Both the position numbers and the translations under genes were made by a program. From positions 75,774,206 through 75,838,205 of the forward strand of contig CM024758.1 of NCBI GenBank assembly GCA_014218235.1: DNA of 64,000 nucleotides. Direction: 5' to 3'. The notes below the pieces were generated by a model. That model made no database searches. It saw only the letters and a list, made by a program, of their open reading frames with translations, and was not told where the DNA came from. This stretch comes from Colocasia esculenta (Eukaryota > Streptophyta > Magnoliopsida > Alismatales > Araceae). Of this stretch, positions 44,804-55,074 are shown piece after piece; the first letter of the stretch is position 1, and each line of letters begins with the position of its first letter.

Positions 44804-44811
44804 TTTTTATA
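44804..44811 (-). promoter_or_regulatory. TATA box of E 3' LTR
   Basis: TATAAAAA on minus within CCCTTATAAAAAGGG, between the two GACG clusters. Confidence 0.55.
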
Positions 44812-44936
44812 AGGGATAGGCCTCTCCAAACCCTGCCTTCGAGGGAAAATCTGTAACCCTCGACGTTACCAAAAATCTAGCCCTTACCATATCTCTACCA
44901 GAGCTGGATTGCGAGAATCTCGCTGTCAGTCGGAAG

Positions 44937-45090
44937 AAGTAGACGTCAAAGTTTACTACCGTTTATACAGAGTAGACGTCAATCGATATGGACGTTTACT
45001 TGATGTTGACGGCGAGGGATGTTGTCGTTAACCTGTCGTTGACGATAGTCGATGTTGCTGTCAGAAACATAGGTCAACCTGCATCAACCC
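44937..45090 (-). promoter_or_regulatory. GACG cluster 1, E 3' LTR
   Basis: GTAGACGTC (twice), GTTGACGGCG, GTCGTTAACC, GTTGACGATAG and GTTGCTGTC within about 140 bp at the U3 start in the minus sense. Confidence 0.5.
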
Positions 45091-45220
45091 GAGAACAGAC
45101 TATTCTACACTACAACAGATTAAACTATACACATATGTGCACAAAAATTTCTAAATACACAATAAAATAAACATCAATTGAAATTAAAAAAATATAAAAA
45201 GAAAATTTCAGGATATCACA

Positions 45221-45237
45221 CTCTCCCCCCCCCTTAA
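45221..45237 (-). other. Polypurine tract of E
   Basis: Minus strand TTAAGGGGGGGGGAGAG directly before the 3' LTR. Confidence 0.9.
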
Positions 45238-45760
45238 ATAATCTTCATCCTCGAAGATTGAGTCTAAGAAAAGTCACTAAAATGATGTGGGTACTTCGTC
45301 TTCATTCCTTCTTCTAACTCCCATTTTGCTTCTTCTTGTGCAAAATTCTCCACAAGGCCTTCACAAAGCGAATCCTCTTAGAGCTCAAATGCTGCACTTT
45401 TCAGTCCAGAATCTTTATGGGTTGCTCCTCAAAAGATAAATCTTGCTACAAATCCGTCGGCTCATAAGAAAGAACATGAGATGGATCCGAATATATCTTC
45501 TTAGCATAGAAATGTGAAACACCAGATGAATATTCGCCATAGATGGTGGTAATGCCAATTGATAAGCCACATTTCCACCTTCTTCAAGATCTCAAATGGT
45601 CCAATAAACCTTGGGTTCAACTTTCCATGCCGACCAAATCTTATCACCCCTTTAGTTGGAGAAACCTTAAGGAATACATGCTCTCCCACCTCAAACTCCA
45701 AAACATTCCTCCTATTGTACGCATAGCTTTTTTATCAGTCTTGTGCTGCCTTTAATCTTT
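45238..45760 (-). pseudogene. Integrase C-terminus and chromodomain of E
   Basis: MEFEVGEHVFLKVSPTKGV, IRFGRHGKLNPRFIGPFEIL (45700-45580) are the GPY/F module. Further left, SFEEQPIKILD, a stop, KVQHLSSKRIRFVKALWR and, after a one-base shift, AQEEAKWELEEGMK (45430-45280) make a chromodomain like that of C. Stops and shifts make it non-functional. Confidence 0.8.
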
Positions 45761-46570
45761 ACTGAATTAGTTGAATCTTACTAGATGTTTCTTGCACAAT
45801 CTCAGGTCCAACAAAGTGTTTATCACTAGCCTCTTTGCAACACAAAGGAGATCTACAATGCCTACCATACAAAGCCTCAAATGGAGCCATACCTATGCTT
45901 GCATGGAAACTATTATTATAGGCAAACTCCACAAGAGGTATGTGTTTCTCCAATCACCCTTCCAATCTAGAGCACATGCTCTCAACATGCCTTCAAGAGT
46001 CTGAATTGTCCTTTCGGATTGTCCATCCGTCTGTGGGTGAAATGTTGAGCTAAGCTTCACTTGAGAACCAAGAGCAACCTGCAAACCTTGCCACAACCTT
46101 GAATTAAACCTTGTGTCTCTATCCGAAATAATGGATTTTGCAACCCCATGCAATCTAATAATATTATCTACAAAAAGCTTCACTTAATAGATTGCTTCTT
46201 CTTTATAGGTAAGAAATGCGCGGTCTCGGAGAATCTTTCCACAATCACCCAAATGGAGTCATTGCCCCTAAAAGACGTGGGCAAACCAGAGACAAAATCC
46301 ATAGTAACCTCTTCCCATTTCCATAACAGAATATCAATCTTTTGCATCAACCATGATGGCCTTTGCCTTTCTGCCTTCACCTACTGACATGTCAAACATC
46401 TAGCCACAAAATAAGCCACATCTCTTTTCATGCCTTGCCACCAAAAAGTCTTTTTAGATCATGATACATTTTGCTACCACCTGGATGTATTGAGAACTTG
46501 GACCTGTGAGCCTCTTCTAAAATTTGTTTTCTAACATCAGCAATATCTGGCACACATACTCTATGCTGAA
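45761..46570 (-). pseudogene. Integrase of E
   Basis: VTMDFVSGLPTSFRGNDSIWVIVERFSETAHFLPI (first Asp, near 46310), NIIRLHGVAKSIISDRDTRFNSRLWQG (second Asp, near 46110), FHPQTDGQSERTIQTLEGMLRAC (Glu, near 46020), VEFAYNNSFHASIGMAPFEALYGRHCRSPLC (45935). Well-kept Ty3/gypsy integrase with one visible frame change near 46190. The upstream zinc region (46560-46400) is in pieces. Confidence 0.85.
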
Positions 46571-46571
46571 A

Positions 46572-47200
46572 TCAGATAACATCTTCCTCATCACGAGCAA
46601 TGCCTGCCTTTCCTATCATCTCTTGCAGACTAGGATCATCCTTCTGGCCGTCCACCACACTATCTAGAAGTGAAGACCTGATAGTCAACTGAGCCACAAA
46701 AGCCTGGCACAATTGTGACTCAATTTCTACAAAAGCACATGCTACATCTTCTATCATCTTACAATCCTTCTGCATTTCTATCCTCTTCCTGCTAAGTGCG
46801 TCGACTACCACATTAGCCTTGCCCGGGTGATAATGCAACTCAAAATCATAGTCCTTTAAGAATTCAATCCATCTCCTCTGCCTCAGATTTAGCTCTTTCT
46901 GCGAGAACAAGTACTTAAGACTTTGGTGATTAGTGAATACCTCAAACTTGACACCATACAAATAATGTCACCAAATCTTCAAAGCATGCACTACTGCTAC
47001 CATTTCTAAATCATGGGTCGGGTAGTTATGCTCATGCTCCTTTAGTTGATGAGAAGCATAGGTAACCACTTTCCCATCCTGCATAAGCACACAACCGAGA
47101 CTAATATGAGAAGCATCACTATAGATCGTGAAGCCATCTACCCTACTAGGTAGAACTAGCACAGGCACAGAAGTCCATCTACTTCTCAACTTTCCATGTG
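46572..47200 (-). pseudogene. RNase H of E
   Basis: VPVLVLPSRVDGFTIYSDASHISLGCVLMQDGKVVTYASHQL (first Asp), KEHEHNYPTHDLEMVAVVHALKIW (Glu region, 47045-46970), then after a stop YGVKFEVFTNHQSLKYLFSQKELNLRQRRWIEFLKDYDF (Asn where Asp is usual in TNH), HYHPGKANVVVDALSRKR and a linker to 46572. It starts right after a shortened RT. Confidence 0.85.
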
Positions 47201-47976
47201 AAACACTTCATTCGGAGAATAAATCAAACAATCATCTATGAAAACCACTATAAAAGTATCCAGATACGGCCTGAAGACCCGATTCATCAAGTCCATAAAT
47301 GTTGTTGGGGCATTTGTCAAACCAAAAGATAGAACCAGAAATTCATAATGACCATACCGCGTCCGAAAAGCCGTTTTAGACGTGTCATCGGCATTTTTCG
47401 AGTTGGTGACAACCCGAACAAAGATCTATCCTAGAAAACACTGAAGCTCCTACAATTGATCAAAAAGATCATCAATACGGGGTAAAGGATACATGTTCTT
47501 GATCATTACTTGGTTAATCTTCTGATAGTCAATGCAAAGCCTCATCGAACCATCCTTCTTCTTAATAAAAAGGACTGGAGCTCCCCATGGTGAAGAACTT
47601 GGTCGAATGAAACCCTTGTCCAAGATGTCCTACAATTGCTTCTTGAGCTCTACCAATTTTGTTGGTGCCATACGATAAGGTGCCTTGGAAATAGAAGTTG
47701 TACCTGGCATCAACTCAATAGCAAACTCAAGTCTCTTTCTGGTGGCAAACTAGAAAGATCCTCAGGAAAGATGTCTGCATAATCACGAACAACCTCAATC
47801 TCCTCAATGCGTGGTGTATTAGTGTCCTTAGACCCAAGCACACTAGCCAAATAAGTACTGCAACAACTGCTCAACATCTTGGCTGCCTTCAATGCTGACA
47901 CCACAAACTTCCCAACCATATTCTTGGGTAAGGGATGTAAAAACTCATCCTCACCTGGAATGCAGAAAATAATCAT
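47201..47976 (-). pseudogene. Reverse transcriptase of E, internally deleted
   Basis: From the right: IPGEDEF, RIEEIEVVRDYADIFPEDLSSLPPERD (47840-47745), KAPYRMAPTKLVELKKQL (47680), FIRPSSSPWGAPVLFIKKKDGSMRL, CIDYQKINQVMIKNMYPLPRIDDLFDQL, and the active site VVFIDDCLIYSP (FIDD at 47231-47242). Immediately after LIYSPNEV the sequence jumps to the RNase H start, so the RT thumb and connection (roughly 90 residues in C and B: the segment with LGHVIS and GYYRRF) are deleted. Stops also occur in the fingers. Confidence 0.85.
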
Positions 47977-48400
47977 CTTCTTCCCACAATTAGCAAAGCA
48001 TAATGCTTCTCAACCAATCTAGACCAAAAATAGCATCATAGTCCTTCATCTTCAAATGATAGAAGCATCCTGCCAAATCTCGCTCTTCTATGAATACATA
48101 AGGTGAGGAAAAGCACTTCTTCGTTATCATAACACCTGTTGGGGTAGGCACATACAACGGAATCTCCAAATCCACAACTACTGCATCAGACTCCTTAAGC
48201 AACACCTTAGCAACCCTCTCAGACGCAAATGTGTGTGTCGCACCAGTGTCAAAAAGAACTGTAGCATGAATACCCATAATTGGAACTGTACGTTCATTCA
48301 CATGTTCTTCCTGCACTGCATCTTCCTTAGCCAATGCATAAACTCGGGCATGGGCCGGGGTCTTCCCGTTGGTTTTGCTGCTGCTGGTGCCGCTACTGCT
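47977..48400 (-). pseudogene. Protease of E
   Basis: RVYALAKEDAVQEEHVNERTV, then MGIHATVLFDTGATHTFASERVAKVL (active-site DTGA near 48250), DLEIPLYVPTPTGVM, FIEERDLAGCFYHLKMKDYDAIFGLDWL (48090-48005) with the ILGMDWL-type end. It lies in an open frame of about 200 codons and looks the best preserved enzyme domain of E. Confidence 0.85.
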
Positions 48401-49040
48401 GTTGTCTGCTGCGCCATCTTTCTGCAATCCTTGATCTTGTGGTCCATGTCTCCACAATGAAGACATCTCCCTGCACTCAACCAACATACCTGACCTCCAT
48501 GCTTTTGCCGCAATGAGTACACAAAGGCTTGTCTTCCTGCTGGAATCTCCCTTGCTGAGGTGCCCTCTTTCCATAATCTGATACCTGTTGAGGTACAAAA
48601 GCAACCTTCTTCTTCTTGTTCTACCTCATAAATGGCGATGCTGGCCTCTTAGAAGTAGCTTTCTTCTCTTCAAAATATTGCTCCATCTCGCTTTCTTGCC
48701 TGCAAGCCGCACTAATGCTTCCTCCATGGTACGATGATCAAACGCCACAAGCCTGGTATGCAATGATGGTCTGAGCCCCATCACAAACTTCTTCATCTTC
48801 CTTCTCTCATCAACTACAATATGAGGTGCATACATTGACAGCTCTGCAAATCTGGCTTCACATCTAGCACACTCATAGCTCCCTGGGTCAATGAAAGAAA
48901 CTCCTGCTCCATCTTATCCTGCACATGCTCAAGAATGAACTTAGCCTTGAATAGGTGAGTAAATTCATTCCAAGTCACCTCTTGGACTCCATCCTCCAAC
49001 CTGGTATGCAATATGGATGTCCACCACACATCAGCCTCTC

Positions 49041-49117
49041 CTGCAAGGAGTACATCTACATTAGGCATAACCAACCACACTATAAAGCTTCATACATAGA
49101 TATTGCCTTATGATTAC
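49041..49117 (-). other. Intron 2 in gag of E
   Basis: Minus strand TTGCAG|GTAATC ... CTCCTTGCAG|GAGAGGC, 77 bp. It sits exactly at the place of intron 2 of C (12543-12612), after TYMLQ, with different internal sequence. Confidence 0.7.
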
Positions 49118-49316
49118 CTGCAACATGTAAGTCCCCAAATTGACTTTATCTTCTCAGCACAACAAATAGCTCTAAAGATCTTCTCAATCTCCATGAGCCA
49201 ACTCTTAGCCAACAATGGTTCACTCTCCCCCTTAAAAGAGGGTGGAGCCATCGTGCTAAACTTTCCATGACCGAATGACCTCTATGCTCCAAATGCACAA
49301 CAGGTGGAGCCTGAGC

Positions 49317-49389
49317 CTGAAATGACAAGAGTCAGCATAGGATAGATACACTAAAGAGAACCAAAGCCAACCATTAAGCTACACCTAAC
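49317..49389 (-). other. Intron 1 in gag of E
   Basis: Minus strand CTCAG|GTTAGG ... GTCATTTCAG|GCTCAGGCTCC, 73 bp. The flanking exons join in frame (VQAQ|AQAPPV). Same position as intron 1 of C (12267-12335). Confidence 0.7.
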
Positions 49390-49678
49390 CTGAGCTTGCA
49401 CTTGGGTCTGCAATGCTGCTTGAGTTTGGGTCTGGGTCTGCAAAGCCTGAACCAACCCTTGCATTAAAGTTCCATAATCTATCAAGGGTGGAGGAGGTGC
49501 CACAGGTGGTCCTGAGGTGCCGGAACCTGCTGACCTGCATTAGCATTCTCCCTCTGCTCCTCCCCACGAATAAGCTAGTTAATCTCTATAATTCAATTGT
49601 CTAATACTTTATTTTAGACTTATGAACATGGATCACTCATGTTTATGTTTACTCATGAATATCCTCAACCTACAAATG

Positions 49679-49690
49679 GCTCCGATACCA
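49679..49690 (-). other. Primer-binding site of E (tRNA-iMet)
   Basis: Minus strand TGGTATCGGAGC, one mismatch to the initiator tRNA-Met complement, four bases from the LTR. Confidence 0.85.
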
Positions 49691-50529
49691 TCTCTGTAAC
49701 ACCCCACATAGACCTGGTCTAGTTATACCAACTCTCATTGAGTCTAAGAGACGTGCTACTGGGGAACACACCCCAACAATATCAAAGTAGGTTGATCATT
49801 CACAAATAAATAATAATGCAGCGGAAATAAAGCACAATTCATCAACTTTAATAATCAAGTCCATAGTTCATCAAATAAGTCCACAATGCTATAAACAATT
49901 CAATTACAATGTTCATAACATAATCAAATCCTCACATACAATTATCTCTCAAACACACAATCTAAATCAATCCTCCCGCTCCGAATCCGATCCCGCTATC
50001 AAAGCCTCGGGATCCGTTGTCTCATCTGAAACGTTAAGCAAGTATGAGTCTATAACAAAGACTCAACAAGCGACCCAAAAAAATGGATTACTAATCTAAC
50101 ATATACATAATGGTTTTAAAACATGTTATTACATATAGAATTCAACAACCATACAGCTTGCATATATATAATTGTCAAACACAACCTAAGTTAAAAGTGA
50201 GTACAATTGCTACTGTAATAAAGCCTGAGTTTAAGACATGATCTTAACTTCACAATGTTTATCCTTACTAGAATATTTGAGATCTGATCAAGAGGATATG
50301 GATTCAAGATATAACATAGTACATTAAACAAACATGGTTCCAAGAATTTACATATAAGCATGATTACATATCATTCACTCGAATGGAAATAAAACAAGGA
50401 TTCCATGAAATCTTTATAGAGCTGAAAACAAGCTTTGTTCATAACATATACATATGTACAAATTTTTTTTGTCAAGACACAGCATAAACCACCCATTAGA
50501 AGTCAGATAGACATATGACATATACTCAT

Positions 50530-50722
50530 CACCTAGGCAATTAGTGATAGAGTCTTGGTTATTGCGCAATACCGGGGGAAGCCCTCTCCACCTTAACCAG
50601 TGGTACTTGTCCACCTCTAGGATTTCTTCCTGTGCCCTCGGAAACATAAAACATATTGAACATTTCCATAGGGGCTTTACTATGGTCCTGATCCAGATTA
50701 CTTCTATGGTGGCAGTGTCTTA
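50530..50722 (-). other. Conserved LTR island, copy in E 5' LTR
   Basis: On minus it encodes EEILEVDKYHWLRWRGLPPV, NNQDSITNCLGDEYMSY; nucleotide match to the C-type copies is clear around CTAGAGGTGGACAAGTACCA and GGAGAGGGCTT. Confidence 0.65.
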
Positions 50723-51532
50723 TTGGCCATTTACACATTAATATACAAATTTCTCCAAATTAAAATGCAGCATAACATGCTTCCAAATCAATACATATAA
50801 TATTCGGATGCTGACAGAGACATATTTCAGAATTATCACATACTGTATTTTTTGAACATTTTTCCACAATCAATATCGAAAGAACACAATTCTAAAAATG
50901 ATAATCAGGCTTAAATAGTTAAAGTTGTTGAAAAACTATAGAATTTTGAAAAAAGATGCCTCTACTATGATTAATCAAATCAGGAATTTTTCATGATTTA
51001 TGGCATATATTCTAACTTCCACAGTATTTACATCAGTGCTATAAGTAGAGAAAAATCCATCATAATAAAACTATCTATCAACCTAGTTCAATACTTTTAT
51101 TGTGCATGGTGTCATAACACTACAAACCACTATTAAAAATATCATGATTTTTTGAATCCATAAAATATTTTTAAATTAAAACAGTACAACTAATTTATAT
51201 ACTTCAGTCATGGTAATTACAGAAAATAGTCAATTCTGGATTTCAGAGTTAACACAGTATGCAAATATCCCTATCATGTATTTCTACATAGAAATCATAA
51301 TTTTATCACAAGCATGCATCACATATAAAATTTTCTATTAAATCCAAGCTTAATTCCAGAATTTAGAAAAATTACCCTAAAATCTTGCTAACTACATAAA
51401 TTAACCCAATTTACAGTGTGTCAAAAGTTGGTCTACTGCACACTACGCCATTCACAGAAAGTCCATTCGAAGTCTAAGCATAAAACTATAAATCCAGATG
51501 TAAAAACATGTCAAAATAATTAACAGGAGAAC

Positions 51533-51625
51533 TTGACAGCAAGCTGTTGCCCCTAACCTCAGTCGACGGCAAGAGCATTGACGTTAAGTTCATCCTTGAC
51601 GGTAGTCAAGGTTGACATTAACTTG
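51533..51625 (-). repeat. GACGGCAA cluster 2, E 5' LTR
   Basis: CTTGACAGCAAG, CAGTCGACGGCAAG, TTGACGTTAAG and CTTGACGGTAGTCAAG (a 6-bp hairpin) within 90 bp. Confidence 0.55.
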
Positions 51626-52149
51626 ACAAGAAAATGAACTCATCCGAGACTCATATAAACCCCAAATCCGACTGCTTGTAACTTTTTAAAATCCTGTAAA
51701 AATTGTAAAAAGGTAAAACATAAGGTTGGGAACCGATCCCTAGTTACTTGGCTCTAAAACTCCAAGAAATCCACGGATTTAGCTGATGAAGCTCGCCTTG
51801 GCCAACAAGACAGTCCTCCTTCCGACTTGAATTCCTTAATCCACAGGTCCCCAATGATAGGCACACCTGGAGACGCCTTTAGCCTTCAAAAGCACCTTTC
51901 TTTACTTGTAGAAGCTCGGTCTAAGCCTCTACGAAGATCAAATTGCCAATTTTCCTTCCACCTTCTTAGAGACTTGGAGGAAACTCCCAAAACTGGTTGC
52001 AATAAGCTAACCCACCCTTATTATAAGGGATAGGCCTCCTCAAACCCTACCTTCAAGGTCAGATCTGTAACCCTCGACGTTACCAAAAATCTAGCCCTTC
52101 CATATCTCTACCAGAGCTGGACTACGAGAATCTCGCTGTCAGTTCGGAA

Positions 52150-52285
52150 GAAGTAGACGACAAGGTTTACTGCGGTTACACAGAGTAGACGTCAATCGAT
52201 ATGTACGTTACCTGAAGTAGACGATGGGGATGTTATCGTTAACCTACTGTTGACGGCAGTCGATGTTGCCGTCAGAAACACAGGT
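52150..52285 (-). promoter_or_regulatory. GACG cluster 1, E 5' LTR
   Basis: GTAGACG, GTAGACGTC, ATCGTTAACC, GTTGACGGCAG and GTTGCCGTC upstream of the minus-strand TATA-like site near 52020. Confidence 0.5.
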
Positions 52286-52435
52286 CAACCTACATCAACC
52301 CGAGAATAGACTATTCTACACTACAACATTTTAAACTATACACATATATGCACAGAATTTCTAAATACATAATAAAATAAAATCAATTGAATTAAAAAAA
52401 AAACTACAAAGAAAATTTCAGGATATCACACACAT

Positions 52436-52834
52436 AGTTCACATCTTTACACATTATTTGCTGTGACACATAGCCGGAACCACCATCAAGAAGGACACAT
52501 CACTCACATAGCACATACCCGTCACCTAAGCAATATAGTGACGAATTGGTAAGTACGCAGAACAGGGAGAAGCCCTCTCCACCCTAACCAATGGTACTTG
52601 TCCACCTCCAGGATTTCATCCTAATGCCTATAGGATATCACATACACATTGAGCTTTCCATAAAGACTTTTCTACAGTACGGCTCCACAGCCTTCTATGG
52701 TAGCAATGTCATTTCGTCACAACATTTACTTAATCAAATTATTCCCGTTAATCACATGTTTCACACCATTGTACATGCACTTAATGGTCCATTTACATGT
52801 TTACGATTCAAAAACATATATTTCAGGTCACAGA
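52436..52834 (-). mobile_element. LTR fragment F, part 2 (minus), with island copy
   Basis: Continues part 1 after the E insertion. It contains the conserved island in reverse (about 52520-52712: GGAGAAGCCCTCTCC, TGGTACTTGTCCACCTCCAG, CTACAGTACGGCTCCACAG) and ends at ...AGGTCACAGA where D inserts. Confidence 0.8.
52830..52834. repeat. Target-site duplication of D
   Basis: ACAGA here and at 61502-61506. The undisturbed site in F' reads GGTTACAGAACTT (about 8874-8886), which confirms the duplication and the right LTR end at 61501. Confidence 0.8.
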
Positions 52835-53249
52835 TGTCACGCCCCTCCAATTAGCAGTGAAATAAATCAGAGGAAACGTGAACCAAGTACATAGTAGAGA
52901 AAAATATACAAACAATTTAGTACATCAGAGTATCTAATGAACAATAATTGGAATAAACTCTTCATTTCATTGAAATTCCACTAAGACTATACAACCAATA
53001 ATTAGAGCAAATATATAGGGCTCAATGACATCGTTACATTGAAAAGAAATCTAAAGCAATAACTACTAGACTACAATTGTGCTAGGGTAACTTCGTCATT
53101 TGACTCCGGATCGCTCATCACTCTGGTCCCGTCCCATTGGTACGCATAACGTCAAGGTCTGACTTACCTGAGACACAAATAACAAATAACAAAGGGTGAG
53201 CGATAACGCCCAGCAAGACTTAAATCTTAATAGTCATGTAGGCTATAAA

Positions 53250-53780
53250 TAATTAGCGCATTAAATGACTGAGTAACTAATGATAGAGAGAGTCATGTAA
53301 AGTCGAGTAAGTAATAGCACAAGTAACATGGTTCAAATAGCAGATGAATCAAGTATAGCACGATGATTAAAGTCAAGTCACGCAATAGCAAGTAACATTA
53401 TTGCCAAGAAATAGCAAGCGACACGTATAGCAAGAAGAGAGATAGTAGTTGTTCATGTAAAGAGTAAATTGCACGTTGATTGATTCTCATCAATTGAAAT
53501 AGTATAGCACTTTTGATTAATTTTCATCATTTGAAATAGTAATGGCACTTTGGTTATCCGTAGATAGCCGAGAGAGAATATAAAACTTTTATTGTCAATA
53601 GACAATGAGAGAGTATAGCACTTTGAATGCGATCAAGTCGCAATAACTCAAGATAGCAAGTATCAAGTAGAGCAAGTAGAGAGTATGATAGTAGTTTCAC
53701 AATAACAGGACAGTGGCAGTTCAGTAACAGTTAGTGGCAGTACAGTAACAGTGCAATATGTCTGATTTAACAGACTAACA
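53250..53780. repeat. ATAGCA / AGTAACAG cryptic repeats in LTR D
   Basis: Scrambled short words (ATAGCA, CAAGTA, AGTAACAGT, GGCAGT) recur without fixed period; the right LTR has the same at 58250-58760. This is cryptic simplicity rather than a clean tandem array. Confidence 0.5.
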
Positions 53781-54825
53781 GTAACAATGTAATAGTCAGA
53801 TGTCTAGCTAATTCAGGAATGTTAGTCAGAACCGGGCAATGCAGACACGTCTATAGCCCCTGTAGGTATTTTCGGGTGCCTCTCTGCCCCCAGGACTAGA
53901 TTGGAGCCCCACGGACACTATCCGTGCTCTGAACAGTATGCATTCAAGTCAGTAGAGTCACAAGACCCTTTTTAGCTCTAGACAGTCATGAACAGTACAA
54001 AATAGTAGAAGCCACAACAGCTCAAGGGTGCCAACAAAGTACGAGATAGACGAGATAGTAGAATGAACATGAATAGATGAGCGAGTAAAGTATAGATGAG
54101 ATCTTACGGTCATTGCACATGGAACGTCGAGTAACGAGCGATAGTAATAGTTTCTCAACACGCACGTACGGTGTTGACAGTCAGGTGGAATTCACTACCT
54201 TTCTGTTGGCCATGTTACGCACAGGTCTAAGGGTCCGTTGTGATTCAAGATAAGAGAGAGAAACAATCTAAGGCCGTATGGATCTTACTGATCCCTAGAG
54301 TGTATCATAGGTGTTAGGGTACTACCAACTCATCGACCATGTGGGAACCCATGGACAGAGGAGACTTACAGAAGCCTTGAACAAAGACTCACTAGTATGG
54401 TAGAAGAGGAGTATTCGATGAAGAGTTCGTCCAAGTCAAGAGAAAATGTATATAGAAACAAGTGCCTGACGTTCTAGAGGATTTCTAGAACAGTGGAGCG
54501 TCGATAACGGTATTCCAAAGACATCGCGAGAAAATATAGACAAGTTCATTTAAAATAGGGCAATTAATATACATAATTGGAATAAATTGCTAGATGTATA
54601 TGTGACAATTTTCATGCCAAGTTAAGCCATATTGGATGGTTCAAAGTGTGTGCAAGTGTAAGAGAAAATCATGGTCAAGATAGATCATGTGATTAACTTG
54701 AATTAATAAAAATATATTCAATAATTACAAATTCATCTTCTGTGTACAAAACAGTTAATAGGACATGGGGTGACTGTATAATAATAGACCTTGCAAAAGG
54801 TGGGTTTTCATGCAAAAAGATGAGA

Positions 54826-55000
54826 TCGCGACGTACCCTAATAAGGGTCACGATGGGGTCAAGTGTGAACGCGACAGGGCGTTGTAAGGATCGCGACGGG
54901 CTTGTCTGAACTGGCAGGCAGATCATGACAGGGTCATTTGAGGATCGCGACGGGCTTGTCAGATCGGGCAGCAAATCGCGACGACAGTCCCTGTTGCTAT
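54826..55000. repeat. TCGCGA cluster, D 3' LTR
   Basis: GATCGCGACG, GATCGCGACGGGCTTGTC (twice, about 70 bp apart) and AAATCGCGACG, mixed with GTCACGATG and GATCATGAC decay forms. Counterpart in the right LTR at 59788-59985. Confidence 0.6.
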
Positions 55001-55034
55001 CGGGTCATGTTGGAGGGCAGCATTGTCATGATGG

Positions 55035-55074
55035 CCCTGTGAACACAGCCTATCAGGCCGTCGTGTTCACAGGG
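55035..55074. repeat. 12-bp inverted repeat in LTR D
   Basis: CCCTGTGAACAC (55035-55046) and GTGTTCACAGGG (55063-55074) with a 16-base spacer. The right LTR has the same structure at 59996-60035 with two mismatches. Could be a terminator-like or RNA hairpin; function unknown. Confidence 0.6.

Larger units (their letters stand above)
42541..45220 (-). mobile_element. 3' LTR of chromovirus E
   Basis: TGTAACACCCCAC start (42541), GGATATCACA end (45220), 2680 bp. Layout in the minus sense: GACG cluster 1 (45090-44937), TATA box (44811-44804), cluster 2 (44400-44309), conserved island (43505-43325). By eye about 6% differs from the right LTR over the first 190 bp; a block of about 50 bp present in the right LTR (near 50185-50235) is missing here. 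Confidence 0.9.
48401..49605 (-). pseudogene. gag of chromovirus E, with two introns
   Basis: Exon 1 (to 49390): GPPVAPPPPLIDYGTLMQGL, VQALQTQTQTQAALQTQVQAQ. Exon 2 (49316-49118): AQAPPVVHLEHRGHS, MAPPSFKGES, IEKIFRAICCAE, and in a shifted frame LGTYMLQ. Exon 3 (49040 on): EADVWWTSILHTRLEDG, VTWNEFTHLFKAKFILEHVQDKMEQEFLSLTQ, MYAPHIVVDERRKMKKFVMGLRPSL, and the CCHC knuckle RCLHCGDMDHKIKDC near 48455, preceded by a CTHCGK motif. The start codon is not clear; the N-terminus is shorter than in C. Small indels break the frame. Same exon plan as gag of C. Confidence 0.85.
49695..52430 (-). mobile_element. 5' LTR of chromovirus E
   Basis: TGTAACACCCCAC (49695) to GGATATCACA (52430), 2736 bp. In the minus sense: cluster 1 (52285-52150), TATA-like TTATTATAAGGG (near 52020), cluster 2 (51625-51533), island (50722-50530). 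Followed by the CACAT target duplication. Confidence 0.9.
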
